Shown: positions 8,426-16,406 of the stretch, in pieces
Numbering within the stretch: position 1 is the stretch's first letter
Layout of the letters: every line of letters begins with the position of its first letter
From: Nocardia donostiensis
GTDB taxonomy: Bacteria; Actinomycetota; Actinomycetes; Mycobacteriales; Mycobacteriaceae
DNA length: 39,471 bases
Assembly (NCBI RefSeq): GCF_002081715.1
Contig: NZ_MUKP01000043.1
Span: 1-39,471, forward strand
Direction of reading: 5' to 3'
Notes under the pieces: model-generated
The model's input: the letters and a program-made list of their open reading frames with translations, nothing else
Database searches by the model: none
What the model was told of the DNA's origin: nothing
Position numbers and translations under genes: made by a program

Positions 8426-10687
8426 TCACTGCCGTGCCTCCGCATGCGCTGCTCCCGGCACCTGCGCCTCGCCCTTCGCGAAGAGTTCATCCCATTCCTT
8501 CTGTACATCCTTTTCCGCAGCGGTGGGGAAGAACCCGCTCGGCGCGAAGATACGCGACGGCTCCTCCGGTGACTCAGTGGTTTCTGCGGACCCGGAACGC
8601 CAGGCCCGCCAGCACACCATCAGACCGGCCGCCACCACGATCAGCACCAACACCGCGAACACGATCGACAGCGTGCCCTGGATGAAGGTGTTGCGCACCA
8701 CCGCGTCCACATCATCAGGTGTTTTCGCGGTCAGGCACAGCTCACCGGCGTCGCGTGCTGCTGTGCAGATGCTGTGCTGTTTCCAGTACCCGACCTGCGG
8801 GTCGCCGGAGAAGATCTTCTGCCAGGACGCCGTCATCGTCACGACAAGGTCGAACACCAGGGGCACCGCCGCGAGCCACGCCCATTTCCGCAGACCCTTC
8901 TTCACCAGGATGGTGACCACGACAACCAGCGCAATCGCGGCGAGCAGCTGGTTGGCGATACCGAACAGCGGGAACAACGCGTTGATACCGCCTAGCGGGT
9001 CGGTGACACCCATCAGCAGAATCGACCCCCACGCCACCACGACGACAGCCGAGCAGATCCAGGCGCCGACCCGCCACGACGGGTCCTTGAACCTACGCGC
9101 GGGGCCGCCGAAGTTGCCCAGCGAATCCGACAGCATGAACCGTGCGACACGGGTGCCTGCGTCGATGGTGGTGAGGATGAACAGCGCCTCGAACATGATC
9201 GCGAAGTGGTACCAGAACGATTTCATGCTCGCGCCGCCGAGGAACTGGTGGAACACCTCGGCAATGCCGACGGCCAGGGTGGGCGCGCCACCGGTGCGGG
9301 AGATGATGCTGTCCTCACCCACATCGGCTGCGGCCTGGCTGAAATCGTCGGGCGTCGCGGGCGGGCCGGACAGGCCGAGGCTGTTGGTGTAGGCGGCGGC
9401 GGTTTCCGGGGTACCGCCGGTCGCGCCGAGTGGCGCGTTCATCGCGAAATACAGGTGCTGGTCGATGATGGAGGCGGTGATTATCGCCATCACGGCGACG
9501 AACGACTCCATCAGCATGCCGCCGTACCCGATCATCCGGGTGTGCGATTCCTTCTCCACCAGCTTCGGCGTTGTCCCCGACGACACCAGCGCGTGAAAAC
9601 CGGACAGCGCACCGCAGGCGATGGTGATGAACAGGAACGGGAACAGGCTGCCCGCGAAGGCGGGGCCTTCCCCGGTGCGCGCGAATTCCGATACCGCGGG
9701 AGCCTGCAACACCGGCAGCGTGACCAGGATGCCGACAGCAAGCAAGCCGATGGTGCCGATCTTCATGAACGTCGACAGGTAATCGCGCGGGGCCAGCAGC
9801 AGCCACACCGGAAGCACCGAGGCGAAGAAACCGTAGGCGATCAACATCAGCGAAATCGTTACCGGGTGGAAGGTGAACCAGCCCGCCCAGGTCTCGTTCT
9901 CCGACACCCAGCCGCCCGCGATAATGGCCAGGATCAGTAGCGCGAACCCGATCAGTGAGATCTCACCCACCGCGCCCGGCCGCAGATACCGCAGATAGAC
10001 GCCCATGAACAGCGCGATCGGGATGGTCATGGCGATGGAGAACATGCCCCATGGGCTGTGCGCCAGCGCGTTCACCACCACCAGTGCGAGCACCGCGAGC
10101 AGGATCATCATGATCACCAGCACGCCGAGGATGGCGGCGATGCCGCCGATCGTGCCCAGTTCGTCGCGGGCCATCTGCCCGAGGCTGCGCCCGCGTCGTT
10201 TCATCGACACCCACAGCACCAGGTAGTCCTGTACGGCCCCGGCGAACACGACGCCGATGATGATCCACATGGTGCCGGGCAGATAGCCCATCTGCGCGGC
10301 CAGCACCGGCCCGACCAGCGGTCCCGCGCCTGCGATGGCGGCGAAATGGTGGCCGAACAGCACCCGCCGGTCCATCGGCAGATAGTCCTTGCCGTTGTCC
10401 AGGATCTCACCCGGTGTCGCGACGTCGTCGCGCGGTTTGACCACCTTGTACTCGATGAGCCGGGCATAGAACCGATAGGCGATGATGTAGGTGCACAGCG
10501 CGGCGATCACGATCCACACCGCGTTCACCGATTCGCCGCGTGCGATCGCCAGGATCGACCAGGCGACGGCTCCGAGAACTGCTACACCGGCGAAGATCGC
10601 CTTTTTGGTGGGGGTGATCGGGGACCGATCGACCACGCCGACGGGCGGCAGGTCCGGGTCGGTCCGCAGATATTCGGTTGTCGCCAT
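8426..10687 (-). CDS. cstA: Carbon starvation protein A, peptide/pyruvate transporter family
   Basis: 753-residue polytopic membrane protein of the CstA/BtsT family. E. coli members take up peptides or pyruvate, probably with protons. The conserved region GHHFAAIAGAGPLVGPVLAAQ lies near residue 112 and is followed by many hydrophobic segments. A cytoplasmic C-terminal tail (about 700-753) is charged. The start ATG is preceded by AGGAGAGTAGGCAG. The N-terminus, with a 30-residue hydrophilic lead before the first membrane span, is as in other actinobacterial homologues. The YbdD partner lies downstream. No regulator is adjacent. Confidence 0.95.
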   Translation of the reverse strand: MATTEYLRTDPDLPPVGVVDRSPITPTKKAIFAGVAVLGAVAWSILAIARGESVNAVWIVIAALCTYIIAYRFYARLIEYKVVKPRDDVATPGEILDNGKDYLPMDRRVLFGHHFAAIAGAGPLVGPVLAAQMGYLPGTMWIIIGVVFAGAVQDYLVLWVSMKRRGRSLGQMARDELGTIGGIAAILGVLVIMMILLAVLALVVVNALAHSPWGMFSIAMTIPIALFMGVYLRYLRPGAVGEISLIGFALLILAIIAGGWVSENETWAGWFTFHPVTISLMLIAYGFFASVLPVWLLLAPRDYLSTFMKIGTIGLLAVGILVTLPVLQAPAVSEFARTGEGPAFAGSLFPFLFITIACGALSGFHALVSSGTTPKLVEKESHTRMIGYGGMLMESFVAVMAIITASIIDQHLYFAMNAPLGATGGTPETAAAYTNSLGLSGPPATPDDFSQAAADVGEDSIISRTGGAPTLAVGIAEVFHQFLGGASMKSFWYHFAIMFEALFILTTIDAGTRVARFMLSDSLGNFGGPARRFKDPSWRVGAWICSAVVVVAWGSILLMGVTDPLGGINALFPLFGIANQLLAAIALVVVVTILVKKGLRKWAWLAAVPLVFDLVVTMTASWQKIFSGDPQVGYWKQHSICTAARDAGELCLTAKTPDDVDAVVRNTFIQGTLSIVFAVLVLIVVAAGLMVCWRAWRSGSAETTESPEEPSRIFAPSGFFPTAAEKDVQKEWDELFAKGEAQVPGAAHAEARQ

Positions 10688-10796
10688 CTGCCTACTCTCC
10701 TGTGAAACGCGCGCCGATCATGCGGACACACCCGTCAACGTAACCGATCAGCTACCGCCGCCGCGCGGATTCTTACTCTGCGGACTGGTGTGCGAT

Positions 10797-10811
10797 ACGT
10801 GCCGGTCACGT
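10797..10811. promoter_or_regulatory. Inverted repeat upstream of the lipoprotein gene
   Basis: ACGTG and CACGT flank CCGGT in the space between divergent cstA and the sugar-type ABC operon. A -10-like TATGCT lies downstream at 10844-10849, about 44 bases before the GTG start of the lipoprotein gene. The repeat could be an operator for either gene. No regulator is encoded next to it, so the role is a guess. Confidence 0.3.
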
Positions 10812-10892
10812 GTGTCGGCCGTCTCCCATGACGTTGCCGCAAGTATGCTGCCATGCGGTCCGAGGCGTAATGCGTCTGCCCCGAGGAGGCCG

Positions 10893-12236
10893 GTGTCCGA
10901 ACCCGGATTGCCCCGTGTACCGGTTGAGTTCTCGTCTGTTCCGGTGCGCAGGCGTGCGGTGCTCACCTCAGCGCTGGCGGCTCCGCTGCTGGTGGGCGGG
11001 TGTGGCCGCGACGATGACGCGCTGACTTTCTTCTTCGGCGCCCGCCCCGAGGAGGCGCGGGTGCGGTTGCGCATCATCGAGGAGTTCAGCAAACATCATC
11101 CGGATATCCGGGTGCGCACCATTGTGGCCGGGCCCGACCCGTTGCAGCAGATGCTCACCTACTGTGCGGGCGGCGCCTGCCCGGACGTCCTGATGGCGTG
11201 GGAGTTGCTGTACGCGGGACTGGCCGACCGGGGGGTACTACTCGATCTGAACCAATTCCTCGACCGCGATCCCGCGTATGCCCGGAGATTGCGGGCTGAC
11301 AGCTACCCCGAGTTGTACGACACGTTCGGTTACGCGGGTGGTCAGTATGCGCTGCCCGAGCAGTGGTCGGGTGTGTTCCTCTACTACAACCGCCAACTGT
11401 TCGCCGACGCGGGCATCACCCCGCCGCGCCGCTGGGATCAGGCGTGGAGTTTCGCCGAGTTCCTCGCCGCAGCGCAGGAGTTGACCAGCCATGCCGGACC
11501 GCGACCGCAATGGGCGTTCACCGACGCCTGGGTGCCGTATTTTTCGGCCGCGTGTTTCGGGATGAACAACGGTGTCGAATGGTTCAGTCCCCCGGTGTCA
11601 CCCACCAAGGCCAACCTGGACGATCCTCGGTTCGCCGCCGGATTCCAGTTCTATGCCGACCTGGCGGTACGGCATCGCGTCGCGCCGCGAGTGGCCGATC
11701 AGGAGTCGGTGTCATCGCACGATCTGTTCCGCAGTGGCCGCGCCGCGATGATCCTCGGCGGTCACTGGCTGTATTCGGAGTTCGCCGGCCGCGACGACCT
11801 CGACATCGACCTCACCGTGCTGCCGGTCGGCCCGCACGGCGGCCCGGGGGCGGTCACCGACGTCGGCTGCACTGGCTTGGCGATCGCCGCCGAGAGCCCA
11901 CGCGTCGAACAAGCCTGGGAATTCGTCAAATTCGTTACCGGGCCGGTCGGCCAGCGCATCATCGCCGCATCCGGTTTGTTCGTCCCCGTCCTGAAGTCGG
12001 TACTCGACACCTCGGGTTTCGCCGCCGCCCACCGCCATATCGACAACCTCGCCGTGCTAACCACCGGCCCCGCGCATTCTCGCCCCCTCCCGGTCACCTC
12101 GCACTGGGGCAAAGCCGAAGCCCTCCTGCGCCGCCACGCCGACCGTGTCCTGCGCGGCGCCGCACTCGCCACCTCGTTCGCCGGCTCTCCGACCTCCGAA
12201 CTGGATGCCCTGCTGAGGCAGGAGATGCACCAGTGA
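10893..12236 (+). CDS. Carbohydrate-type ABC importer, substrate-binding lipoprotein
   Basis: 447-residue extracellular solute-binding protein of family 1, comparable to the M. tuberculosis Rv2041c type. The N-terminus carries VRRRAVLTSALAAPLLVGGC, a signal peptide with a lipobox ending at Cys37. The paired arginines could allow Tat export. The family pattern is present: FFFGARPEEARVRLRIIEEF, PDVLMAWELLYAGLAD, YALPEQWSGVFLYYN and AMILGGHWLY. The start is the GTG at 10893, with GAGGAGG three bases upstream. A second in-frame GTG at 10944 lacks such a site. Two permease genes follow, so it should capture a sugar or sugar-like solute at the cell surface. The substrate cannot be told. Confidence 0.85.
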   Translation: MSEPGLPRVPVEFSSVPVRRRAVLTSALAAPLLVGGCGRDDDALTFFFGARPEEARVRLRIIEEFSKHHPDIRVRTIVAGPDPLQQMLTYCAGGACPDVLMAWELLYAGLADRGVLLDLNQFLDRDPAYARRLRADSYPELYDTFGYAGGQYALPEQWSGVFLYYNRQLFADAGITPPRRWDQAWSFAEFLAAAQELTSHAGPRPQWAFTDAWVPYFSAACFGMNNGVEWFSPPVSPTKANLDDPRFAAGFQFYADLAVRHRVAPRVADQESVSSHDLFRSGRAAMILGGHWLYSEFAGRDDLDIDLTVLPVGPHGGPGAVTDVGCTGLAIAAESPRVEQAWEFVKFVTGPVGQRIIAASGLFVPVLKSVLDTSGFAAAHRHIDNLAVLTTGPAHSRPLPVTSHWGKAEALLRRHADRVLRGAALATSFAGSPTSELDALLRQEMHQ

Positions 12237-12466
12237 TCGGCCTACCGTCGCGCCCACCAGTAGACAGCAGACGTCCCTTCCTTGGACACGGTCCCGCGGC
12301 GCGGCGAGTCGAGCCGGCTACGAGTACACGCATACACCCGGTGCCTGAGGCATCCGGTGCGCTGTGGGGAGCCGACTCGCCCGCGGCGAGCGAGCAGAAC
12401 GCCCGGCGTTCCTTGTGGGCCGATGCCGTGGCAGCTGCGGTGCTGATACATGAGGAGATCGCCTGA
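12233..12466 (+). CDS. Unrecognised 77-residue ORF coupled to the lipoprotein gene
   Basis: The GTG start overlaps the stop of the lipoprotein gene as GTGA, and its stop overlaps the next small ORF as TGATG. The product is Arg/Ala/Pro-rich and low in complexity, with a short C-terminal Ala-rich helix (SLWADAVAAAVLIHEEIA). I recognise no domain. It occupies the place where the first permease gene would normally follow directly. Codon choice is less GC3-biased than in neighbouring conserved genes. It may be a real small protein, or simply open frame in inserted sequence. The overlapping start and stop codons are the only positive evidence. Confidence 0.4.
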   Translation: MIGLPSRPPVDSRRPFLGHGPAARRVEPATSTRIHPVPEASGALWGADSPAASEQNARRSLWADAVAAAVLIHEEIA

Positions 12467-12630
12467 TGTGCCGCCCATTGTTGCGACCGCTGAGCAGGGC
12501 CCCGCTTAGTCGTTGTTCGAGGGCGGTGGCACGCGGATGCGGACATTGCCGCAGTGGCGGCAGGCGCACCGACAAAGCCGTCCACCAGGCGTGGCAAACC
12601 TGTCGGCTCCGAACGAGAACTGGCCGATGA
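12466..12630 (+). CDS. Unrecognised 54-residue Arg/Cys-rich ORF
   Basis: The ATG overlaps the previous stop as TGATG and is preceded by GAGGAGA seven bases upstream, a strong ribosome-binding site. The product is very basic, with about 30% Arg and Lys, and has four or five cysteines including CGHC. No domain is recognised. The strong site could be the original initiation region of the first permease gene, now separated from the permease frame by about 180 bases and one frame change. The next gene starts 16 bases downstream. Confidence 0.35.
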   Translation: MCRPLLRPLSRAPLSRCSRAVARGCGHCRSGGRRTDKAVHQAWQTCRLRTRTGR

Positions 12631-12646
12631 CGTGCCGGAGCGGTCG

Positions 12647-13696
12647 ATGGGGAGCAGACCGGTGACGCGCATGGCGCACCGGGATCCTGCTGGCCGCCGA
12701 GCCGGGCACTCGCCCGCCGGGGCCCGTGCTGTGCCGCCGGATATGCCGAATGCTCTGGGGCTGCGATGGGTGCGGGGCAGGCGCCGCGCTGCGGCGTTCG
12801 CTGGTGGGCGCAGTGCGCTGGCCTGGCGGCGGGAGCGGGCCGGGTGGGGATTCGTGGGGCCGAACCTAGCGGCCGTGGCGGTATTTCTCCTGATTCCGCT
12901 GGGGGTATCGCTGTATCTGAGCTTCTTTTCGTGGGATCTGTTCAGTCCGCCGCGGTTTGTGGGGCTCGAGAACTATCGGCGGCTGTTCGGTGTCGATCCG
13001 CTGTTTCCGATTGCGGCACGCAACACCATCCTGTTCACGGTGCTGACGCTGGTGCCGACGGTCGCGATCGGGTTGGGTGTCGCCGCGCTGCTGAACCGGA
13101 AACTGGCTGGTATCGGGTTCTTCCGCACCGTGGTGTTCCTTCCGCTGGTCGCCTCGACAGTGGCTATGGCGGTGGTGTGGCGGTTCATGTTCAACACCGA
13201 CGACGGACTGCTGAACCTAGGGTTGGGATGGTTGGGTATCGATCCGGTGCCATGGCTGATCGACCCGAACTGGGCGCTGGTGTCGTTGAGCGTGGTCACC
13301 GTGTGGAAAAGCGTCCCGTTCGCGACCGTGATCCTGCTGGCCGCGATGCAGGGAGTACCGCAACAGCTCTACGAGGCCGCCCGTATCGACGGGGCAGGGC
13401 CGTGGCGGCGGTTCCGGTCGATCACGGTACCGCTGATCCGGGGCCCGCTGTCGTTCGTTTTCGTCATCACCGTGATCAACTCGGTGCAGGCATTCGACCA
13501 GGCCTACGCCCTGACCGGCGGCGACGGCGGCCCCGAAACCGGCACCTACCTGTTCGGCATCATGCTGTTCCAGCACGCCTTCGGCTTCTACGAGGTCGGC
13601 TACGCTTCCGCGCTGGCCTGGGTGATGTTCGCGATCCTGTTCGTGCTGACGCTGCTGCAACTGCGCTTTGCCCGGCGCGGGACGGAAGAGATATGA
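12647..13696 (+). CDS. ABC sugar-type permease, MalF/UgpA class
   Basis: 349-residue inner-membrane permease. After a basic 60-residue N-terminus there are six hydrophobic segments, beginning with WGFVGPNLAAVAVFLLIPLG. The cytoplasmic EAA loop EAARIDGAGPWRRFRSITVPL, which docks the ATPase, is intact. The start is uncertain. The ATG at 12647 has GGAG six bases upstream, and a GTG at 12662 also has GGAG upstream. The N-terminal part before residue 55 is low-complexity and unlike the family. It works with the following permease and the lipoprotein. Confidence 0.85.
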   Translation: MGSRPVTRMAHRDPAGRRAGHSPAGARAVPPDMPNALGLRWVRGRRRAAAFAGGRSALAWRRERAGWGFVGPNLAAVAVFLLIPLGVSLYLSFFSWDLFSPPRFVGLENYRRLFGVDPLFPIAARNTILFTVLTLVPTVAIGLGVAALLNRKLAGIGFFRTVVFLPLVASTVAMAVVWRFMFNTDDGLLNLGLGWLGIDPVPWLIDPNWALVSLSVVTVWKSVPFATVILLAAMQGVPQQLYEAARIDGAGPWRRFRSITVPLIRGPLSFVFVITVINSVQAFDQAYALTGGDGGPETGTYLFGIMLFQHAFGFYEVGYASALAWVMFAILFVLTLLQLRFARRGTEEI

Positions 13697-13730
13697 GCGC
13701 AACCGCCGCCGGGGCCCGTGGGGGCGGAGC

Positions 13731-14645
13731 ATGAACACGCAGAAAGTGCTGGCGTGCTCGCGTGCGGTGGACGTGCCGTCACGAGTGCGGGCAGATGGTC
13801 GGACGAAGGCCGGACGTGTGGTTGCGCGGCGCGTGGTGCGGGGAGCTGTGTTGTATACGGCGCTGGTGGGGGCCGCGTGGTGTGCGCTCGCTCCGATCCT
13901 GTGGGCGCTGTCGGGCTCGTTGAAACGCGATGGCGAAATCACCGACCCGGTGCTGATTCCGCCGCAACCGCAGTGGTCGAACTACAGCGAAGTGTTCGAG
14001 CTGCTGCCATTGGGCCGGATGCTGCTCAACACCACCGCATACGCACTGTGCGTGACCGCCGGACAGCTCTTCTTCTGCTCCCTCGCCGGATACGCGTTCG
14101 CCCGCTTGCGTTTCCGCGGCCGCGATACCCTGTTCCTGGCCTATCTGGCGACCCTGATGGTGCCGCTGACGGTGACCGTGATCCCACAGTTCCTGCTGAT
14201 GCGCGCGTTCGGCTGGGTGGACACCCCGTGGGCGATGATCGTCCCCGGCCTGTTCGGCAGCGCGTTCGGCACCTACCTGATGCGCGAGTTCTTCCGCACC
14301 CTGCCCGTCGAACTCGAAGAAGCGGCGATCCTCGACGGCTGCACCACCTGGCAGATCTACCGGCTGGTGCTGCTGCCGCATGTCCGTCCGGCGCTGATGG
14401 TGCTGGCGGTGCTCACCTGGATCACTGTGTGGAACGACTTCCTGTGGCCGCTGGTGATAATTCAACGCAACGATATCGCCACAGCCACCCTGGGTTTGGT
14501 TCGGTTGCAAGGCCAATACCACACGCAGTGGCCGATTCTCATGGCGGCCGCGATGGTGATTCTCGCACCGCTGATCACGGTGTATGCGATAGCGCAGCGG
14601 GCGTTCATCAAAGGGATCGCGCTATCGGGTCTCGGCGGTCGATGA
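13731..14645 (+). CDS. ABC sugar-type permease, MalG/UgpE class
   Basis: 304-residue second permease of the importer. Hydrophobic spans begin with VLYTALVGAAWCALAPILWALSG, and the periplasmic loop has the typical WSNYSEVF. The EAA loop reads EEAAILDGCTTWQIYRLVLLPHVRP. The C-terminal AIAQRAFIKGIALSGLGGR is characteristic of the MalG class. The ATG at 13731 is preceded by GGCGGAG. It lies 34 bases after the first permease gene. No ATP-binding gene follows, so the importer must borrow a shared ATPase (MsiK/UgpC type) encoded elsewhere. That last point is inferred from known actinobacterial systems. Confidence 0.9.
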   Translation: MNTQKVLACSRAVDVPSRVRADGRTKAGRVVARRVVRGAVLYTALVGAAWCALAPILWALSGSLKRDGEITDPVLIPPQPQWSNYSEVFELLPLGRMLLNTTAYALCVTAGQLFFCSLAGYAFARLRFRGRDTLFLAYLATLMVPLTVTVIPQFLLMRAFGWVDTPWAMIVPGLFGSAFGTYLMREFFRTLPVELEEAAILDGCTTWQIYRLVLLPHVRPALMVLAVLTWITVWNDFLWPLVIIQRNDIATATLGLVRLQGQYHTQWPILMAAAMVILAPLITVYAIAQRAFIKGIALSGLGGR

Positions 14646-14684
14646 ACTGGCGTGTTGGCGAGGCAAGTACGCGGAGCAATCCAA

Positions 14685-14716
14685 CGCGCCACCATGAGTT
14701 TTCTCGCGGTGGCGCG
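14685..14716 (+). terminator. Hairpin after the sugar ABC operon
   Basis: CGCGCCACC (14685-14693) and GGTGGCGCG (14708-14716) form a perfect 9-bp stem with a 14-base loop, 40 bases after the second permease stop. There is no U-run, so if it terminates transcription it is of the actinobacterial type without a tail. It lies between convergent genes. Confidence 0.45.
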
Positions 14717-14810
14717 GAGGTATTCATCGGATTGTGCACACAGGCGCTGCCCCGTTGCGGACCGACTGAGCGATAGTTCGGTGCTGGCATCGTCGCCGGT
14801 CCCGTGGCGT

Positions 14811-15230
14811 CTACTGCCCGCGATACGTTCCGAAACTCCAGTGGTTACCTTCCGGATCGGCAACGGTGAACCCGCGCGAGCCGTAATCTTCGTCCTTCAG
14901 TCCGCGCACGGTTTCCGCGCCGGCAGCGACGGCCCGCTCGTAGAGCGCGTCAGGGTCATCGCAGACGACGTACACGGATTCGGTGCCCGGCACCCGGCGG
15001 TCGGGAATCCCGCCTTCCCTGCCTGCGCTGCCGAACATGATCCCGCCGCCCAGTGGCCAGCGCAGCTCCCCGTGCTCGACCACCGACGGGTCGTCCTCGC
15101 GGGTGTATATCGCGGTCAGCTCGAAACCGAACGCTTCGACGAGGAAGTCGGACGTGGCCTTCGCGTCCCGGAACCCGAGGCAGGGCCACACGGTGGGCAG
15201 GGTTGTGGTGGTGTTCTGTGCTGTAGTCAT
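14811..15230 (-). CDS. VOC superfamily (glyoxalase/bleomycin-resistance fold) protein
   Basis: 139-residue protein with the two-module VOC pattern: WPCLGFRDAKATSDFLVEAFGF at the start, GELRWPLGGGIMFGS in the middle, and SVYVVCDDPDALYERAVAAGAE then FTVADPEGNHWSFGTY at the end. The latter is the usual C-terminal metal-site strand. The reaction cannot be predicted. The ATG at 15230 lies 10 bases after the stop of the AraC-type regulator gene. An in-frame ATG at 15254 would overlap that gene. The shared orientation and short gap indicate one operon, so the regulator may control this protein. Confidence 0.85.
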   Translation of the reverse strand: MTTAQNTTTTLPTVWPCLGFRDAKATSDFLVEAFGFELTAIYTREDDPSVVEHGELRWPLGGGIMFGSAGREGGIPDRRVPGTESVYVVCDDPDALYERAVAAGAETVRGLKDEDYGSRGFTVADPEGNHWSFGTYRGQ

Positions 15231-15240
15231 GGTTCCAGCG

Positions 15241-16077
15241 TCACTCGTCCTCACCCGCCACGTATTGGACGGATGGAATCTCCCCGGCCAGCCATGACGT
15301 CGGGCTGCACCCGGCGAGTTCGGCGAAATCCCGGTTCAAATGCGCCTGGTCGTAATAGCCGCAGACCGCCGCGACCTGGGCGATCGTGATATAGGAGGGA
15401 GTGCGTACCAGTATCTGCTTCGCCCGCTCGAACCGGGCGATCCGCGCCGCCAGTTTCGGGCTCAACCCGAATTCGGCGCTGAACCGCCGCGTCAGATGCT
15501 GCCTGCTCCAACCGACCTGTTCGGCCAGCGCGCCGATCGATGGCGCCCCGTCCGGGCCGACCACCGCCCGCCACGCCCAGGACAGCTCGGGAGTCACCAG
15601 CCGCTGCGGGTCTGCGAGACGGGTGAGCACCCGGTCGCAGGCGGCGAAGCGGTCCGGCCATGCCTGCGCATCGTGCAGTTCCTCCGCGAGCTGCTGCGCG
15701 ACCGGCCCGAGGACCTGATCCAACTCCACTGTGGTGTTCCACAGGGCGCTCGCGGGCATCCCGAACAGTATGCGGCTGCCCAGCGGTGTCAGCTCGATCT
15801 CGACCCCCTCCTGGGTGCCGTTGTGCGCGATCAACGCAGGTCCCGGCTGTAAACCGCTCAGCACACAGCGATAGTTGTCCGGCAACTGCCGGGCATCGGT
15901 CTGCCCGACAACGTCGATGGTCGGCCCGATCGCCACGATGAACGTCATATGCCGCGACGGCAGCCCCCGATGCAGCCCCGGCTCGAACCCGGTCATGCAA
16001 TACCCGACATACCTATCGATGAACGCGGCCAGCATCGGCGCAGGCCGGGCCGTCACCCGCTGCGACGTCGGCTCCAT
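15241..16077 (-). CDS. AraC family transcriptional regulator
   Basis: 278-residue regulator. The N-terminal 150 residues (GLPSRHMTFIVAIG, then IELTPLGSRILFGMPASAL) form the sensory half seen in AraC proteins with a DUF6597-like domain. The C-terminal half has two helix-turn-helix units: IGALAEQVGWSRQHLTRRF and IAQVAAVCGYYDQAHLNRDF. The gene is followed at 10 bases by the VOC gene. An 18-bp perfect palindrome lies 22 bases upstream of its start and could be its own operator. The ligand is unknown. Confidence 0.9.
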   Translation of the reverse strand: MEPTSQRVTARPAPMLAAFIDRYVGYCMTGFEPGLHRGLPSRHMTFIVAIGPTIDVVGQTDARQLPDNYRCVLSGLQPGPALIAHNGTQEGVEIELTPLGSRILFGMPASALWNTTVELDQVLGPVAQQLAEELHDAQAWPDRFAACDRVLTRLADPQRLVTPELSWAWRAVVGPDGAPSIGALAEQVGWSRQHLTRRFSAEFGLSPKLAARIARFERAKQILVRTPSYITIAQVAAVCGYYDQAHLNRDFAELAGCSPTSWLAGEIPSVQYVAGEDE

Positions 16078-16098
16078 GCGCTCACCTTAACCACCCGG

Positions 16099-16116
16099 CC
16101 GACGCATATGCGTCGG
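16099..16116. promoter_or_regulatory. 18-bp perfect palindrome upstream of the AraC-type gene
   Basis: The half-site CCGACGCAT is followed at once by its reverse complement ATGCGTCGG, giving an uninterrupted palindrome. It lies 22 bases before the start codon of the AraC-type gene and immediately before the repeat tract. A second TACGCAT follows at 16117-16123. This is a candidate operator or the edge of the repeat family, and the sequence alone does not decide. Confidence 0.45.
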
Positions 16117-16127
16117 TACGCATAAAA

Positions 16128-16386
16128 GCGCCCAGTCGGAGGCGTATGCGGAGGTACGCAGGTCGCATGCCCGGTGACTAGGCAGACCGCGCGGCCGTGC
16201 GAATACGGGAGAAACACACCAAAGCGCCTGGCCGGAGGTGAATACGGAGGTACACAGACCGCACGGTCAGAGCAAAGCGGTAGCTAGGCAGACCGCGCCC
16301 AGCCGCGCGAATGCGAAAAGGTAAACAGAAATGCGCATGGCCGGAGCGAATGCGGAGGTACGCCCGGAGCGAATGCGGAGGTACGC
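16128..16386. repeat. Degenerate tandem repeats upstream of ychF
   Basis: A unit of about 100 bases recurs. CTAGGCAGACCGCGC begins at 16178 and again at 16284 (106 bases apart). CGGAGGTAC occurs at 16149, 16245, 16353 and 16376. Between them recur GCGAAT-CG, AAACA and CGC-TGGCCGGAG. The last 46 bases (16341-16363 and 16364-16386) are two identical 23-base copies. On the minus strand the tract is open and encodes repeated PPHSLR and YLRI peptides, but no start or ribosome-binding site supports a gene. Copies differ by substitutions and by small insertions, as in dispersed repeat families. Confidence 0.8.
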
Positions 16387-16391
16387 CCGCG

Positions 16392-16397
16392 TAGACT
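16392..16397 (+). promoter_or_regulatory. -10 box of a leaderless ychF promoter
   Basis: TAGACT ends 9 bases before the ychF GTG, and there is no ribosome-binding site between. This suits transcription starting at the GTG, a common arrangement in actinobacteria. The -35 region would lie in the last repeat copies (16364-16386). Confidence 0.5.
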
Positions 16398-16406
16398 CTG
16401 GTCCTC

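Noticed and set aside
8019..9392. 457-residue plus-strand frame across the YbdD gene and cstA 3' end
   Set aside because: Antisense to two conserved genes. It has no start signal and no recognisable domain.
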